Source of the DNA: Bacillus sp. UNC41MFS5
GTDB taxonomy: Bacteria; Bacillota; Bacilli; Bacillales_B; DSM-18226
NCBI RefSeq assembly: GCF_000686805.1
Contig: NZ_JMLP01000016.1
Span: 62,001-126,000, forward strand
Reading direction: 5' to 3'
Length of the DNA stretch: 64,000 nt
Positions 1 to 7,903 of this stretch are shown here, in pieces (positions within the stretch are counted from its first letter, which is position 1; the number at the start of each line of letters is the position of its first letter). The position numbers and the translations under genes are program-made. The notes under the pieces are model-generated. The model saw nothing but the letters and a program-made list of their open reading frames with translations, had not been told where the DNA came from and searched no databases.

Positions 1-1
1 A

Positions 2-964
2 TCACTATGGGGGGAGTATGTAAACGGAACAATGGCCGAGGTAGTAAATAGGTATATGATTTCTATTTTAGAAGACGAATCAATAAAAAAAGTTTTTGAA
101 ATAGCCATTGAGACATGGGAAAAGCAAAAGAAGCAGCTTGTTTCCTTCATTGAGAAGGATGGATTTCCAGTTCCCATTGGATTTACTGAGTCCGACCTTA
201 ATAAAAGTGCAGAGAGATTGTTTTCTGACACATTCTGCTTAAATTATTTACATATTATGACTATACATGGTTTGTTGGGTCATACAACTGCTTTATGTGT
301 TTCTGTCAGAAAGGACATACGGGAATTTTACAATTCATGTGATAATGATGCAAAAAGTATTTACGATTTAACCATTGAGTTATTGCTTAAAAAAGGAAAA
401 TTCCAAAGAGACCCCTATTTCTATCCTAACGAGAGCCCTGAATTTATTTCTACCAAAGATTTTACTGATGGATTCTTCGGAAAAGGGAGACTTTTATCTG
501 CTTTAGAAATAATCAGTATTTCTCTTAACATTAAAAAGGGCATTATGGCAAAAACTCTTTCAATCGGATTCAGTCAAGTCACAGAATCGAAAGAAGTAAG
601 AAAGTTTTTTGAGGAATTAGAAAAAACCTCAGATGAAAACCTGCAGGCCCTTTCGAAAATTATGCACAAGGATAATTTGCCAGTTCCAATGTCGTGGGAA
701 TCAGAGGTTACAACGTCAAAAGAATCTCCTTTTTCAGATAAATTAATGTTGTATCATATGGGTTTCTTGGCTCAAACTGCACAAGTATATTACGGGACAG
801 GTCTAGCAGGAGCCATGCGAACAGACTTAGCTGTAGCTTATGAAAAGGCAATTCTAAAAACATTAGGAATTACCAAAGACTGGTTCGATATTATGGTGAA
901 AAACAAGTGGTTAGAACAGCCACCACTTGCTCCCAATAGAAAAGAACTTGCACAAGATAAATAA
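2..964 (+). CDS. DUF3231 family protein, two-domain, 5' end outside the window
   Basis: The first ATG is at 32, but the frame stays open back to base 2 and reads SLWGEYVNGTMAEVVNRY, which continues the usual DUF3231 beginning (LW-x-x-Y-x-N-x-x-M). The true start therefore lies upstream of the window and at least 320 codons are visible. Two DUF3231 repeats are seen, about residues 1-150 and 160-320; each ends in a W-L/F-x-x-P-P or 'FQRDPYFYP' type segment. Members are common in spore-formers and often occur as paralogues; some are thought to be spore-associated, but the biochemical role is unknown. Two single-domain paralogues lie at 4379-5490. Confidence 0.85.
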   Translation, partial: SLWGEYVNGTMAEVVNRYMISILEDESIKKVFEIAIETWEKQKKQLVSFIEKDGFPVPIGFTESDLNKSAERLFSDTFCLNYLHIMTIHGLLGHTTALCVSVRKDIREFYNSCDNDAKSIYDLTIELLLKKGKFQRDPYFYPNESPEFISTKDFTDGFFGKGRLLSALEIISISLNIKKGIMAKTLSIGFSQVTESKEVRKFFEELEKTSDENLQALSKIMHKDNLPVPMSWESEVTTSKESPFSDKLMLYHMGFLAQTAQVYYGTGLAGAMRTDLAVAYEKAILKTLGITKDWFDIMVKNKWLEQPPLAPNRKELAQDK

Positions 965-1039
965 GATATATCCCTCATTAGTGAGGGGTATATTTTTAAT
1001 TAGCTTCTTAATTTAACGGATAATTCCACCATAAAGTAG

Positions 1040-1140
1040 TTATTCCTTATTCAACTACCCTGCCATTTAGTGCAGTAAAAAAGACCGCCGAAGCAGTCGA
1101 TCGTTAATGAACTAACGCATGCGCTAGTTGAATAAAAAAA
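1040..1140. repeat. Degenerate Bacillus intergenic repeat, copy 1
   Basis: It reads TTCAACTACCCTGCC, then AAAAAAGACCGCCGAAGC, and closes with GCGCTAGTTGAATAAAAAAA. This is an imperfect palindrome with TTCAACTA/TAGTTGAA arms. Similar pieces recur near 2833, 3330, 3765 and 4240. The 964-1238 gap contains nothing else that I can recognise. Confidence 0.5.
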
Positions 1141-1237
1141 TCCTTTATATTCAGTAATCTGTTTAAATAAATACTCTAAATTATCAATAAAAGATGACCT
1201 TTTTGTGGAAGTTCATCTTTTGATATTTAAATAAAAC

Positions 1238-2701
1238 TTATCTATTACTAACTTCATACGCTGTTCTAACTCCTGCTTCAATCGCGCCTTGAATCCAACC
1301 TGGTGTAGTAGATGAATGTGATCCTGCGAAATGAATTCTCCCTTCTGGTGTACTAATATATTGACCTAATTCTTTTATTTGGTCGGGTTTAAACATGACA
1401 AATGCTCCTCCATAATAAGGGAATTCAGACCAATTATGTGAATATCCTATTAAAAACTCCGCAAACACTTGATTTCCAAATATATACGAAAGATCATTTA
1501 AAGCAATTTTAATACGTTCTTGTTGTGTCATATTATCCCAAATGCTAGAATCGTCTTCCCATGTGTAGCTAGCTAACATAATCCCTGTACTGTCCGATGC
1601 CTCTTGACCATGACTAGGAAAATATGCAAACTTGATTGGTAAATCGGTTGTTATTTTTCCACCATATAACCCATATTTTTCCCAAAATCTGGTTTTAAAT
1701 TGAAGTCCTATTTTAGTTGAATTTGCATAATGTATCTTTCTAATAACTTTCCTCTTGTCATATGAAATAGACTCAAAGGGAAGTAAATCTACGAAATTCA
1801 ATAAAGAAAAAGGAATTGTTGAAATAACAAAGTCGCTTGTAAGTTGATGCTCAGTATTAAGTATTTGATTTTCTGTATAGATTGTTACGTTTGATTCTTG
1901 TTGCATAATTTTCTTTACTCTTTGATTAGTAATAATATCGTCTTTTAGTTGTGGTAAAAATCCATTAATAAGATGATCAGTACCCCCTGAAATTTCATAA
2001 AGTTTTAGGTTCTTTGTAAGGAGTACTAAAACTTCTCTTAATATTGCAGTAAATGCAAGTTCAGAAAACCCTTCTAATCCGACCATCGTTTCAATCATAT
2101 CGATTGCTTCAGCTGATAAGGATACACCCACAGGGTTATATTTTAAAAAGTTAGCCATTGAAAAATGATCATACATATTAATAACTATATCCCAATTTTT
2201 TTCGGGATCTTGGTTTATAAAATCAATAACTGGACCAACTGCTAATAATAGTAACTCTGTTGCAGTTTTTCCTTTTTCACTTGGGTAGACTTTAAACCTT
2301 AATTGGTCTGGATTTGTTCCATAATTTTTTTCATTTGTTAATATATTATTGATGTAAATCAGATCATTAGGGGTGCTATTTATAAATTCATTGACTTGTA
2401 AATTGAATTTTTTTATATATTCAAAAACTAAATGGTGAAATGAAGGTATACGCATTGCCCCAAGATCTATATATTGATTATTAATAAAAGGTTCCCTTTT
2501 TGTGTAAATTCTTCCACCAATTCTGTTATTTGCTTCAATAATGGTAACCCGATGTCCAGCTTCTTTCAAGAGTGAAGCAGCAACTAAACCAGATATCCCT
2601 GCACCTATAATGGTTACATCCTTTGGTGAATTCGTTTTTTGTAACCCATTTTGAATTATGTAAATCATTTGCTCCATTGAAAGCAGTAATTTTTGTATCA
2701 A
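1238..2701 (-). CDS. FAD-dependent flavin monoamine / L-amino-acid oxidase (YobN-like)
   Basis: This is a flavin amine oxidase that should oxidise a primary amine or L-amino acid to the imine, with release of H2O2 and ammonia. The dinucleotide-binding GAGISG motif sits near the N-terminus and is followed by the E-x-x-x-R-x-GGR signature (EANNRIGGR). The C-terminus has the FAD-contacting [20 protein letters not shown] segment. The open frame begins at 2737, but a TTG at 2701 sits behind AGAGGTGAT and is the better start, giving 487 aa. No signal peptide is seen. It is monocistronic in a region of hypothetical genes, so the substrate is unknown. Confidence 0.82.
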   Translation of the reverse strand: MIQKLLLSMEQMIYIIQNGLQKTNSPKDVTIIGAGISGLVAASLLKEAGHRVTIIEANNRIGGRIYTKREPFINNQYIDLGAMRIPSFHHLVFEYIKKFNLQVNEFINSTPNDLIYINNILTNEKNYGTNPDQLRFKVYPSEKGKTATELLLLAVGPVIDFINQDPEKNWDIVINMYDHFSMANFLKYNPVGVSLSAEAIDMIETMVGLEGFSELAFTAILREVLVLLTKNLKLYEISGGTDHLINGFLPQLKDDIITNQRVKKIMQQESNVTIYTENQILNTEHQLTSDFVISTIPFSLLNFVDLLPFESISYDKRKVIRKIHYANSTKIGLQFKTRFWEKYGLYGGKITTDLPIKFAYFPSHGQEASDSTGIMLASYTWEDDSSIWDNMTQQERIKIALNDLSYIFGNQVFAEFLIGYSHNWSEFPYYGGAFVMFKPDQIKELGQYISTPEGRIHFAGSHSSTTPGWIQGAIEAGVRTAYEVSNR

Positions 2702-2832
2702 AGATATCACCTCTACTTCAAAAAAAATAACTACCAATAAAATGTTATTCGATACAAAATCGAATTAGAATATTAACTAGGATTAAATTCATTAATCATA
2801 CTAAATGATGGACGTTTAACCGATCCCTTCTT

Positions 2833-2860
2833 TTACTAACCTGCCCCGTTTGTGAAACAA
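2833..2860. repeat. Fragment of the left-arm intergenic repeat
   Basis: ACTAACCTGCCCCGTTTGTG resembles the first half of the repeat seen at 1040 and 3327. Only this half is recognisable. Confidence 0.3.
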
Positions 2861-2915
2861 CTTAAAGGAAAGAACCTCCTTCATGTCGAATATAATAGGT
2901 AAAGGGGATGACCCA

Positions 2916-3128
2916 ATGAATAAAGTTGAATTATTAAAAAAACTACACAATGCCAGTCGAGGTAATTTGTTTTCAACAGAGATTCCTAAAGCTACAAATG
3001 AAGATGTAAAAAAGATTGAAGAATTGGTTGGAGAATTAGTAAGTGAAGGAAAAATCAAGTTAAGAGAATGTGTACTACGAGAATACTCAGTTTATTTACA
3101 CGGAATAATTAAGTATGCATCCGAATAA
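2916..3128 (+). CDS. Small hypothetical protein (70 aa)
   Basis: Start ATG 2916 is chosen because AAAGGGG lies 8 bases upstream; the earlier in-frame ATG at 2883 has no ribosome-binding site. The protein is charged and helical (KVELLKKLHN, KKIEELVGELVSEGKIKL) with no signal peptide or membrane segment. The middle resembles a short winged-helix-like region ('LVGELVSEGKIKLRE'), but I recognise no family. An intrinsic terminator overlaps its stop codon, which supports a real monocistronic gene. The overlapping minus-strand frame 2816-3058 is a shadow. Confidence 0.6.
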   Translation: MNKVELLKKLHNASRGNLFSTEIPKATNEDVKKIEELVGELVSEGKIKLRECVLREYSVYLHGIIKYASE

Positions 3129-3142
3129 TCGGGTGCTTTTTT
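3117..3142 (+). terminator. Rho-independent terminator
   Basis: GCATCCG, a 6-base loop and CGGGTGC, followed by TTTTTTATT. The stem begins within the last codons of the 70-aa gene. Confidence 0.7.
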
Positions 3143-3326
3143 ATTGGGGTGAAACACAAGTGGTCTTCAAGGTATTTAATTTTTCAACCCCGCTGTCGCA
3201 ACATCCTACCTTACCCCTTGTTTCAATAAAACCCTAAGATTAATTAGGTCATTTTTGAGTCACAATTACCACACCGATAGCAAAATTTCCTAGGATATCT
3301 TAAACTAACTCGACCTTTATTTCTTC

Positions 3327-3400
3327 ACATTCAACTAACCTGCATCTCTAGTTCAATAAGAAAAAGCCGCCAAGTATGGCAGCTGACTATCTGTTCTTCT
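3327..3400. repeat. Degenerate Bacillus intergenic repeat, copy 3
   Basis: TTCAACTAACCTGC, then CTAGTTCAATAAGAAAAAGC, then CGCC and GGCAGCTG. Same family as copy 1. The 3128-3427 gap otherwise shows no gene. Confidence 0.5.
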
Positions 3401-3426
3401 ATATTAAAGCATCTTCGTACTTAGAA

Positions 3427-3708
3427 TTAATGATTATTTTTCATTCCTATAATCAGAGTTTCAATCTGTTCTTGTGAAAGTTGCTCCCGTTCAATCTCCA
3501 CATCTTTGCCTCCGCCAATCCAAACTAGATCATCATGATTTGATAAAGGTTTTCTTCCTCTTGGTACAGATTCTGTGTATTTTTCCCACACATCATTAAT
3601 CTTAGCGAGTGATACATCACCTCTTTTCATCGTCAAACCACCTATACTTTTTGGCATCATCAAACCACTTATAAATTGTTTTTTTGAGAAATAAAAATCT
3701 TCTTCCAT
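3427..3708 (-). CDS. Hypothetical protein (93 aa)
   Basis: The start is supported by AAGGAGATGAATAA directly before the ATG. The protein is soluble and mixed-charge, with an aromatic N-terminus (EEDFYFSKKQF), a central PRGRKPLSNHDDLVWIGGG segment and an acidic C-terminus. I recognise no domain. Repeat copies lie on both sides (3327-3400 and 3765-3835). It is likely a genuine small gene because of its strong ribosome-binding site and non-repetitive coding content. Confidence 0.55.
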   Translation of the reverse strand: MEEDFYFSKKQFISGLMMPKSIGGLTMKRGDVSLAKINDVWEKYTESVPRGRKPLSNHDDLVWIGGGKDVEIEREQLSQEQIETLIIGMKNNH

Positions 3709-3764
3709 TTATTCATCTCCTTAATAGTTAATAGTATATGTAAATTACGTCATTAATCATTGTC

Positions 3765-3840
3765 GAATAAGAAAAAGCTGCTGCAGCAGCCAAAATTCAT
3801 AAGTTCAAGCACCCATCAGTTAGTTTAATAAAACTTTTTA
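3765..3840. repeat. Degenerate Bacillus intergenic repeat, copy 4
   Basis: GTCGAATAAGAAAAAGCTGC, then TGCAGCAGCC, and CATCAGTTAGTTTAATAAAA. It includes a perfect GCTGCTGCAGCAGC palindrome. Confidence 0.45.
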
Positions 3841-3850
3841 AATAATTTTT

Positions 3851-4171
3851 TTATCTTATGGTATCATCCTCACCACGATGTGCAATTTGCTCTAAAACCC
3901 AAGGATTATCTCCTTCCATCGAGTAAGTTGTAAGATAAGTTTTATTAACCTCTATCAAGTTCCACACCATTGGTTCATTGACCATCATTTTTATTTCCTT
4001 TTTACCTGTAATACTGTTGGGGTCAAATGCTATTATCCAAGCTTTTTCATATTCCTTTGAATGTGCTTTTTTTACTATATACAATTCGGAAGTTGTGGTT
4101 GAAAAAGGACCACCACAAGCTGTAACAATCAAAAGGAAAATAAAAGTTATTAAACTTGAAATCTTTTTCAT
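3851..4171 (-). CDS. Small hypothetical lipoprotein (106 aa)
   Basis: A lysine-containing N-terminus, hydrophobic stretch and lipobox VTAC (Cys19) predict a lipoprotein signal and membrane anchoring outside the cell. The mature part of about 88 residues is soluble (WIIAFDPNSITGKKEIKMMV, 'VWNLIEVNKTYLTTYS') and resembles the many small DUF-type lipoproteins of bacilli, but I cannot name the family. GGTGGTG lies just upstream of the ATG. The opposite-strand frame 3978-4310 is a shadow. Confidence 0.6.
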   Translation of the reverse strand: MKKISSLITFIFLLIVTACGGPFSTTTSELYIVKKAHSKEYEKAWIIAFDPNSITGKKEIKMMVNEPMVWNLIEVNKTYLTTYSMEGDNPWVLEQIAHRGEDDTIR

Positions 4172-4237
4172 TGTACACCACCACTATTTAGGCTTTATCA
4201 CCAATATATTTACAACAAATTCCTTTCATTCATTCTT

Positions 4238-4318
4238 ATACTTAACTGCTTCGTTAGCAAAAAAAAAGAGCTTCTGCAGAAACCCTTTGTTAAATTCAAG
4301 TATCCGTTAGCTGACAAG
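4238..4318. repeat. Degenerate Bacillus intergenic repeat, copy 5
   Basis: CTTAACTGCTTCGTTAGCAA, AAAAAGAGCTTCTGCAGAAA and TTCAAGTATCCGTTAGCTGA. This is the most decayed copy of the left-arm family. Confidence 0.35.
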
Positions 4319-4378
4319 TAATTGAAATCCTTACGCTATATTCAGTTAAATTATACTTTTTGATTGCTTTCTATTCTG

Positions 4379-4936
4379 TCAACGACTCGGTGAACCAGGC
4401 GGATAATAGAACGGTGGCACTTTAAGCCAACCTCGTTTTTTCATTAGTGTTTTTATGGTTACTCCAAAAGTCATATATTCCTGTAAAAATTCAACCCATA
4501 ATAAACTAACATCGTTACGGATAGACTCAATTATGGCGGTAGAACAAAATGATATACCTAGATATATTTTAATACCAATACTGTTTGCAAGTTCATCATC
4601 CGTCAACTTGACGCCCATCGGTACCATATTTGGGTCAGAGATAGGTTTAGATTCACTTAAAGGTGGTAATGGTACTCCTTCTAATCGCATAAATTCTGTC
4701 AGTCGTTCTATCTGAGATTTGAACATTTTTACGGAAGCATGAAAAGCTTTCCTCAATTCTGGGTCAGTTGTACTATTTATCCCTGCTTCTGAATGTACTA
4801 GTTCCTCCGCCATTTCAGAAAGGAATGACCAGAAAGACATAACCTCACCAACATGTAAGGGTGGTTTAGGCTCATCGTCCATCAACGATTGCAAAACATT
4901 TTTACAAGCTTCTAATACATCTGGCAAATTTCTCAC
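4379..4936 (-). CDS. DUF3231 family protein, single domain
   Basis: 185 aa, second gene of a two-gene operon. It is closely similar to its upstream neighbour through most of its length: both share PPLHVGEVMS, EAGINSTTDPELRKA, MFKSQ-E-LTEF-RLEGVPLPP, SKPISDPN and the KKRGWLKVPP-YPPGSP tail. Its ATG overlaps the stop of the upstream gene (ATGA), so the two are translationally coupled. The DUF3231 fold is an all-helical four-helix-bundle type; function is not established. The pair clearly arose by tandem duplication. Confidence 0.85.
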   Translation of the reverse strand: MRNLPDVLEACKNVLQSLMDDEPKPPLHVGEVMSFWSFLSEMAEELVHSEAGINSTTDPELRKAFHASVKMFKSQIERLTEFMRLEGVPLPPLSESKPISDPNMVPMGVKLTDDELANSIGIKIYLGISFCSTAIIESIRNDVSLLWVEFLQEYMTFGVTIKTLMKKRGWLKVPPFYYPPGSPSR

Positions 4937-5490
4937 CTTCCTGTATTCGGTGAACCTGCTGGATTATACGGCGGTGGCACTTTAAGCCATCCTCGTTTTT
5001 GCATTTGTGATTTAAAGGTTGTTAAAAAGGTTATATGTTCCTGCAAAAATTTAGCCCACATCATACCAACATCATTTCGAATGATTTGTGCTGATGCATT
5101 CGCACAATTTGTAATCGCCATCGATATTTTTTTCTTAAGGCTGTTTGCAAGTTCTTTATCCGTCAACTTAACACCCAATGGGACACTGTTTGGATCTGAG
5201 ATTGGTTTCGATTCACTCGTGGGAGGTAAGGGTACTCCCTCTAACCGTAAAAATTCTGTAAGCTTCTCTTTTTGCGATTTGAACATCTCTACTGCTTCAT
5301 GAAGTGCTTTTCTCAATTCAGGGTCGGTTGTGCTATTTATTCCTGCTTCCGTCTGTACCTGTGTCTCCACGCATAAAGCTAAAAATAACCAGCAAGACAT
5401 AACTTCACCAACATGTAAGGGCGATTTGGGCTCTTCATCTATAAACGAATGTACTACATTTTTAATAGCCTCCAAAATATCTGGGCACAT
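4933..5490 (-). CDS. DUF3231 family protein, single domain (paralogue)
   Basis: 185 aa, first gene of the DUF3231 pair. It has the same conserved blocks as the 4379-4936 gene, with the tail KRGWLKVPPPYNPAGSP. AAGGAAGGTTAAGT precedes the ATG. The paralogues differ mainly in the last third (TNCANASAQIIRNDVGMMWAKF versus SFCSTAIIESIRND). No signal or membrane segment is seen. The single domain corresponds to half of the two-domain gene at the window start. Confidence 0.85.
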   Translation of the reverse strand: MCPDILEAIKNVVHSFIDEEPKSPLHVGEVMSCWLFLALCVETQVQTEAGINSTTDPELRKALHEAVEMFKSQKEKLTEFLRLEGVPLPPTSESKPISDPNSVPLGVKLTDKELANSLKKKISMAITNCANASAQIIRNDVGMMWAKFLQEHITFLTTFKSQMQKRGWLKVPPPYNPAGSPNTGR

Positions 5491-5569
5491 ACTTAACCTT
5501 CCTTTCTTTCATTTAATTTTTCCTGAACGTATATTTTTAATGCAAGAAGTTAACTTCGTACTTTGTAAC

Positions 5570-5613
5570 AGACACCTTGACCGAAGTATTAGGGTGTCTA
5601 TTTTTTCTTTTTA
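5570..5613 (+). terminator. Terminator-like hairpin without an obvious upstream gene
   Basis: AGACACC, a 16-base loop, GGTGTCT, then ATTTTTTCTTTTT. It points rightward although the upstream genes run leftward, so it terminates antisense transcription, belongs to a leader, or ends a short RNA. Confidence 0.5.
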
Positions 5614-5666
5614 CAAAATGTATTATAATGCACGGGAATATAATTGCTTTTACATTGTTTTATACT

Positions 5667-5707
5667 AAAATGGATTTAAAAAGTTTTCTATGTTCAAATC
5701 CATTTTT
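5667..5707 (+). terminator. Second terminator-like hairpin in front of the hydrolase
   Basis: AAAATGGATTT, an 18-base loop and AAATCCATTTTT, about 33 bases before the hydrolase start codon. It could act as an attenuator or as the end of a short upstream transcript. Confidence 0.45.
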
Positions 5708-5739
5708 AAATAGTGTTTGCAACTGGAGGATTATCACAG

Positions 5740-6600
5740 ATGATTACAGAAGGGACTTTTAATGGTGTCGACGGAACGGACCTATTTTTTCAAGTGATTA
5801 AACCATCAACTGCTCCAAAAGCTGTGGTTATGTTAGTTCATGGACATGGCGACCATAGCGGAGGACTGCAAAATCTTAGCACCAGCTTGGTTAATAATAA
5901 CTATATGGTTTATGCCTTGGACTTGCGCGGTCATGGAAGAAGCGACGGCAAAAGGGGATTCATACGGTCTTGGGGTGATTTTCGAGGCGACTTAAACGAG
6001 TTTCGAAAACTCGTTTCTCTCGATCAGCCTGATCGGCCTTTGTATATTGTGGGGCATAGCATTGGCGGCTTGATTACTCTTGATTATGCCTTGGATTATA
6101 GTGACGGCATTTCAGGGATTATTGCTATATCGCCGGCCATTTCATACGAAGTGAAACCGTTAGAGCAGTTAGGTATAACCATTATGGGAAAGGTTAAACC
6201 AGACTACAGCATCAATAAATCTCGGAGAATCTTTTTCATGAAGAAAAATACAGCGATGCGTGCTAAGTACTATTCCGACCGCTTGCGTCATAATATCGTA
6301 ACACCTGGTTTGGGGAGTGGCTTGGTCCAAGCGATATCACGTTTAGAGAATCAGGCAAGGTCGATAAAATTGCCGATATTATTGCAATATGGTCTTGAGG
6401 ATAAGATTACACCACCAACCAAACTGAACCAATTTTTTCACCTAGTATCCTCTAAGGATAAACAGCTCTATGAGTACCCTATGGCCAAACATCGCCCCTT
6501 TGATGAAGAGGGAAAAGAGAAGTTTTTAGGAGAATTGGTCGGCTGGTTAGATCAACAATTGGATAAAGAGCAGAAGGTGCTTTACAGGGTGAATGGTTAA
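5740..6600 (+). CDS. Alpha/beta hydrolase, monoacylglycerol lipase / lysophospholipase type
   Basis: A serine hydrolase of the Hydrolase_4 (YtpA/monoacylglycerol lipase) group, expected to cleave acyl esters such as monoglycerides or lysophospholipids. The oxyanion-hole motif HGHGDHSGG is near residue 38, DLRGHGRSDGKRG near 70 and the nucleophile elbow GHSIGG near 106. The acid is probably the Asp of LEDKITPP and the base the His of AKHRPFDE. The ATG at 5740 is chosen because TGGAGG lies 10 bases upstream; the frame is open from a GTG at 5713. 286 aa, no signal peptide, so cytoplasmic. Monocistronic, with a perfect terminator downstream. Confidence 0.87.
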   Translation: MITEGTFNGVDGTDLFFQVIKPSTAPKAVVMLVHGHGDHSGGLQNLSTSLVNNNYMVYALDLRGHGRSDGKRGFIRSWGDFRGDLNEFRKLVSLDQPDRPLYIVGHSIGGLITLDYALDYSDGISGIIAISPAISYEVKPLEQLGITIMGKVKPDYSINKSRRIFFMKKNTAMRAKYYSDRLRHNIVTPGLGSGLVQAISRLENQARSIKLPILLQYGLEDKITPPTKLNQFFHLVSSKDKQLYEYPMAKHRPFDEEGKEKFLGELVGWLDQQLDKEQKVLYRVNG

Positions 6601-6684
6601 AGTCAGTAAGAGGAATTGTGTCTGAAGAGAGAAAAAAACTGGAACTATAGTTTACATTTTCGATAGAATGCTATGATTAATAAG

Positions 6685-6713
6685 AAAAAGCGGAGATATC
6701 TCCGCTTTTTTTT
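6685..6713 (+). terminator. Rho-independent terminator
   Basis: AAAAAGCGGAGA followed by its perfect complement TCTCCGCTTTTTTTT. It ends the hydrolase transcript. Confidence 0.9.
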
Positions 6714-6739
6714 GTGATTGGTCATGTGGAGTCTTTTTA

Positions 6740-6768
6740 TTGACAGAAAAATTTTACGATTATATCAT
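6740..6768 (+). promoter_or_regulatory. Sigma-A promoter of bioB
   Basis: TTGACA (6740-6745), a 17-base spacer and TATCAT (6763-6768). Predicted transcription begins near 6775, inside the BirA operator. Confidence 0.75.
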
Positions 6769-6771
6769 TTA

Positions 6772-6804
6772 ATTGTTAACCTGTTAACGGAATCAGTTTA
6801 CAAT
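6772..6804 (+). promoter_or_regulatory. BirA (biotin repressor) operator
   Basis: ATTGTTAAC at 6772-6780 and GTTTACAAT at 6796-6804 are inverted half-sites separated by 15 bases, matching the firmicute BirA pattern TTGTTAAC(C)-N14-16-(G)GTTNACAA. It covers the predicted transcription start, so biotin-loaded BirA should block bioB. Confidence 0.85.
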
Positions 6805-6835
6805 AAAATAATTGAAATAATATGGAGGGGTAAAG

Positions 6836-7834
6836 ATGAATAAATGGATGGACCTTGCAGATCGAGTGTTAGATGGGTTTGAAATCACCAATCAGGAGGC
6901 AATTTCAATTTTAGAATGTCCGGATGATGACGTACTTCTATTAATGCATGCAGCTTTTCAAATCAGAAAGCGATATTATGGAAAAAAGGTAAAACTTAAT
7001 ATGATTATGAATGCGAAATCTGGACTATGTCCCGAGAATTGTGGCTATTGCTCTCAATCATCTATTTCGACAGCACCGATTAGTTCTTACAGAATGGTAG
7101 ATAAGGATACTATACTTGAAGGCGCAAAACGTGCACATGATTTAAATATAGGGACGTACTGTATTGTGGCTAGTGGCAGAGGGCCATCTAATAAAGATGT
7201 TGCACACGTAGTGGAGGCAGTTAAAGAAATAAAGGAAACATATGGATTGAAAGTTTGTGCCTGTCTTGGGCTGTTGAAACCAGATCAAGCGAAGCAGCTG
7301 AAAGAAGCAGGGGTGGATCGTTACAATCATAATATCAATACATCAGCGCGCAATCATTCAAACATCACAACATCACATACATATGATAATCGAGTCAATA
7401 CGGTGGAAACGGTAAAAGAATCCGGAATGTCTCCATGTTCAGGTGTCATTGTAGGGATGAAGGAGACAAAGCAAGATGTAGTCGATATGGCTAATAGCTT
7501 AAAGGCTCTTGATGCGGATTCCATACCAGTTAATTTCTTACATGCGATTGATGGTACTCTATTAGAAGGAGTAAAAGAATTGAACCCACTTTATTGTTTA
7601 AAGGTTTTGGCGTTATTTCGTTTTGTTAATCCAACAAAAGAAATTCGGATTTCAGGTGGACGAGAAGTCAACCTTCGTTCACTACAAGCATTGGGTTTAT
7701 ATGCAGCCAATTCCATCTTTGTCGGTGACTACTTAACAACTACTGGACAAGAAGAATCGGAAGATCACAAAATGTTACTTGATTTAGGATTTGAGGTTGA
7801 ATCTGTAGAAGAAATGAAAGCGAACTTAAACTAG
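6836..7834 (+). CDS. bioB: Biotin synthase
   Basis: Radical-SAM enzyme that inserts sulfur into dethiobiotin in the last step of biotin synthesis. The radical-SAM cluster motif C-x3-C-x2-C is Cys65, Cys69 and Cys72 (LCPENCGYCSQS). YNHNINTSARNH, the conserved Arg in ISGGREVNLRS and the C-terminal NSIFVGDYLTTTGQ are typical. At 332 aa it has the usual length. GGAGGGG lies 6 bases before the ATG. No other bio gene is nearby, so this is an orphan bioB under its own BirA control. The rest of the pathway must lie elsewhere, or dethiobiotin is taken up. Confidence 0.96.
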   Translation: MNKWMDLADRVLDGFEITNQEAISILECPDDDVLLLMHAAFQIRKRYYGKKVKLNMIMNAKSGLCPENCGYCSQSSISTAPISSYRMVDKDTILEGAKRAHDLNIGTYCIVASGRGPSNKDVAHVVEAVKEIKETYGLKVCACLGLLKPDQAKQLKEAGVDRYNHNINTSARNHSNITTSHTYDNRVNTVETVKESGMSPCSGVIVGMKETKQDVVDMANSLKALDADSIPVNFLHAIDGTLLEGVKELNPLYCLKVLALFRFVNPTKEIRISGGREVNLRSLQALGLYAANSIFVGDYLTTTGQEESEDHKMLLDLGFEVESVEEMKANLN

Positions 7835-7863
7835 AGGTTTATTCTAATACCAAATCAAAGCAA

Positions 7864-7897
7864 AGAGGCACCCCGGCTGAAGTCACTGGGGGTCTCT
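7864..7897. terminator. Terminator between convergent bioB and the RMD1-like gene
   Basis: GAGGCACCCC and GGGGGTCTC arms (imperfect), followed by CTTTTTT on the plus strand. It is AT-rich on the other side too, so it may serve both genes. Confidence 0.5.
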
Positions 7898-7903
7898 CCT
7901 TTT

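Noticed and set aside
2816..3058. 80-codon frame on the minus strand
   Set aside because: Overlaps the better-supported plus-strand gene at 2916-3128, lacks a ribosome-binding site and has unnatural low-complexity composition.
3978..4310. 110-codon frame on the plus strand
   Set aside because: Complement of the small lipoprotein gene, which has a clear lipobox; the plus-strand frame runs into a repeat.
5330..5668. 112-codon frame on the plus strand
   Set aside because: Antisense to the DUF3231 gene and passes through a terminator hairpin.
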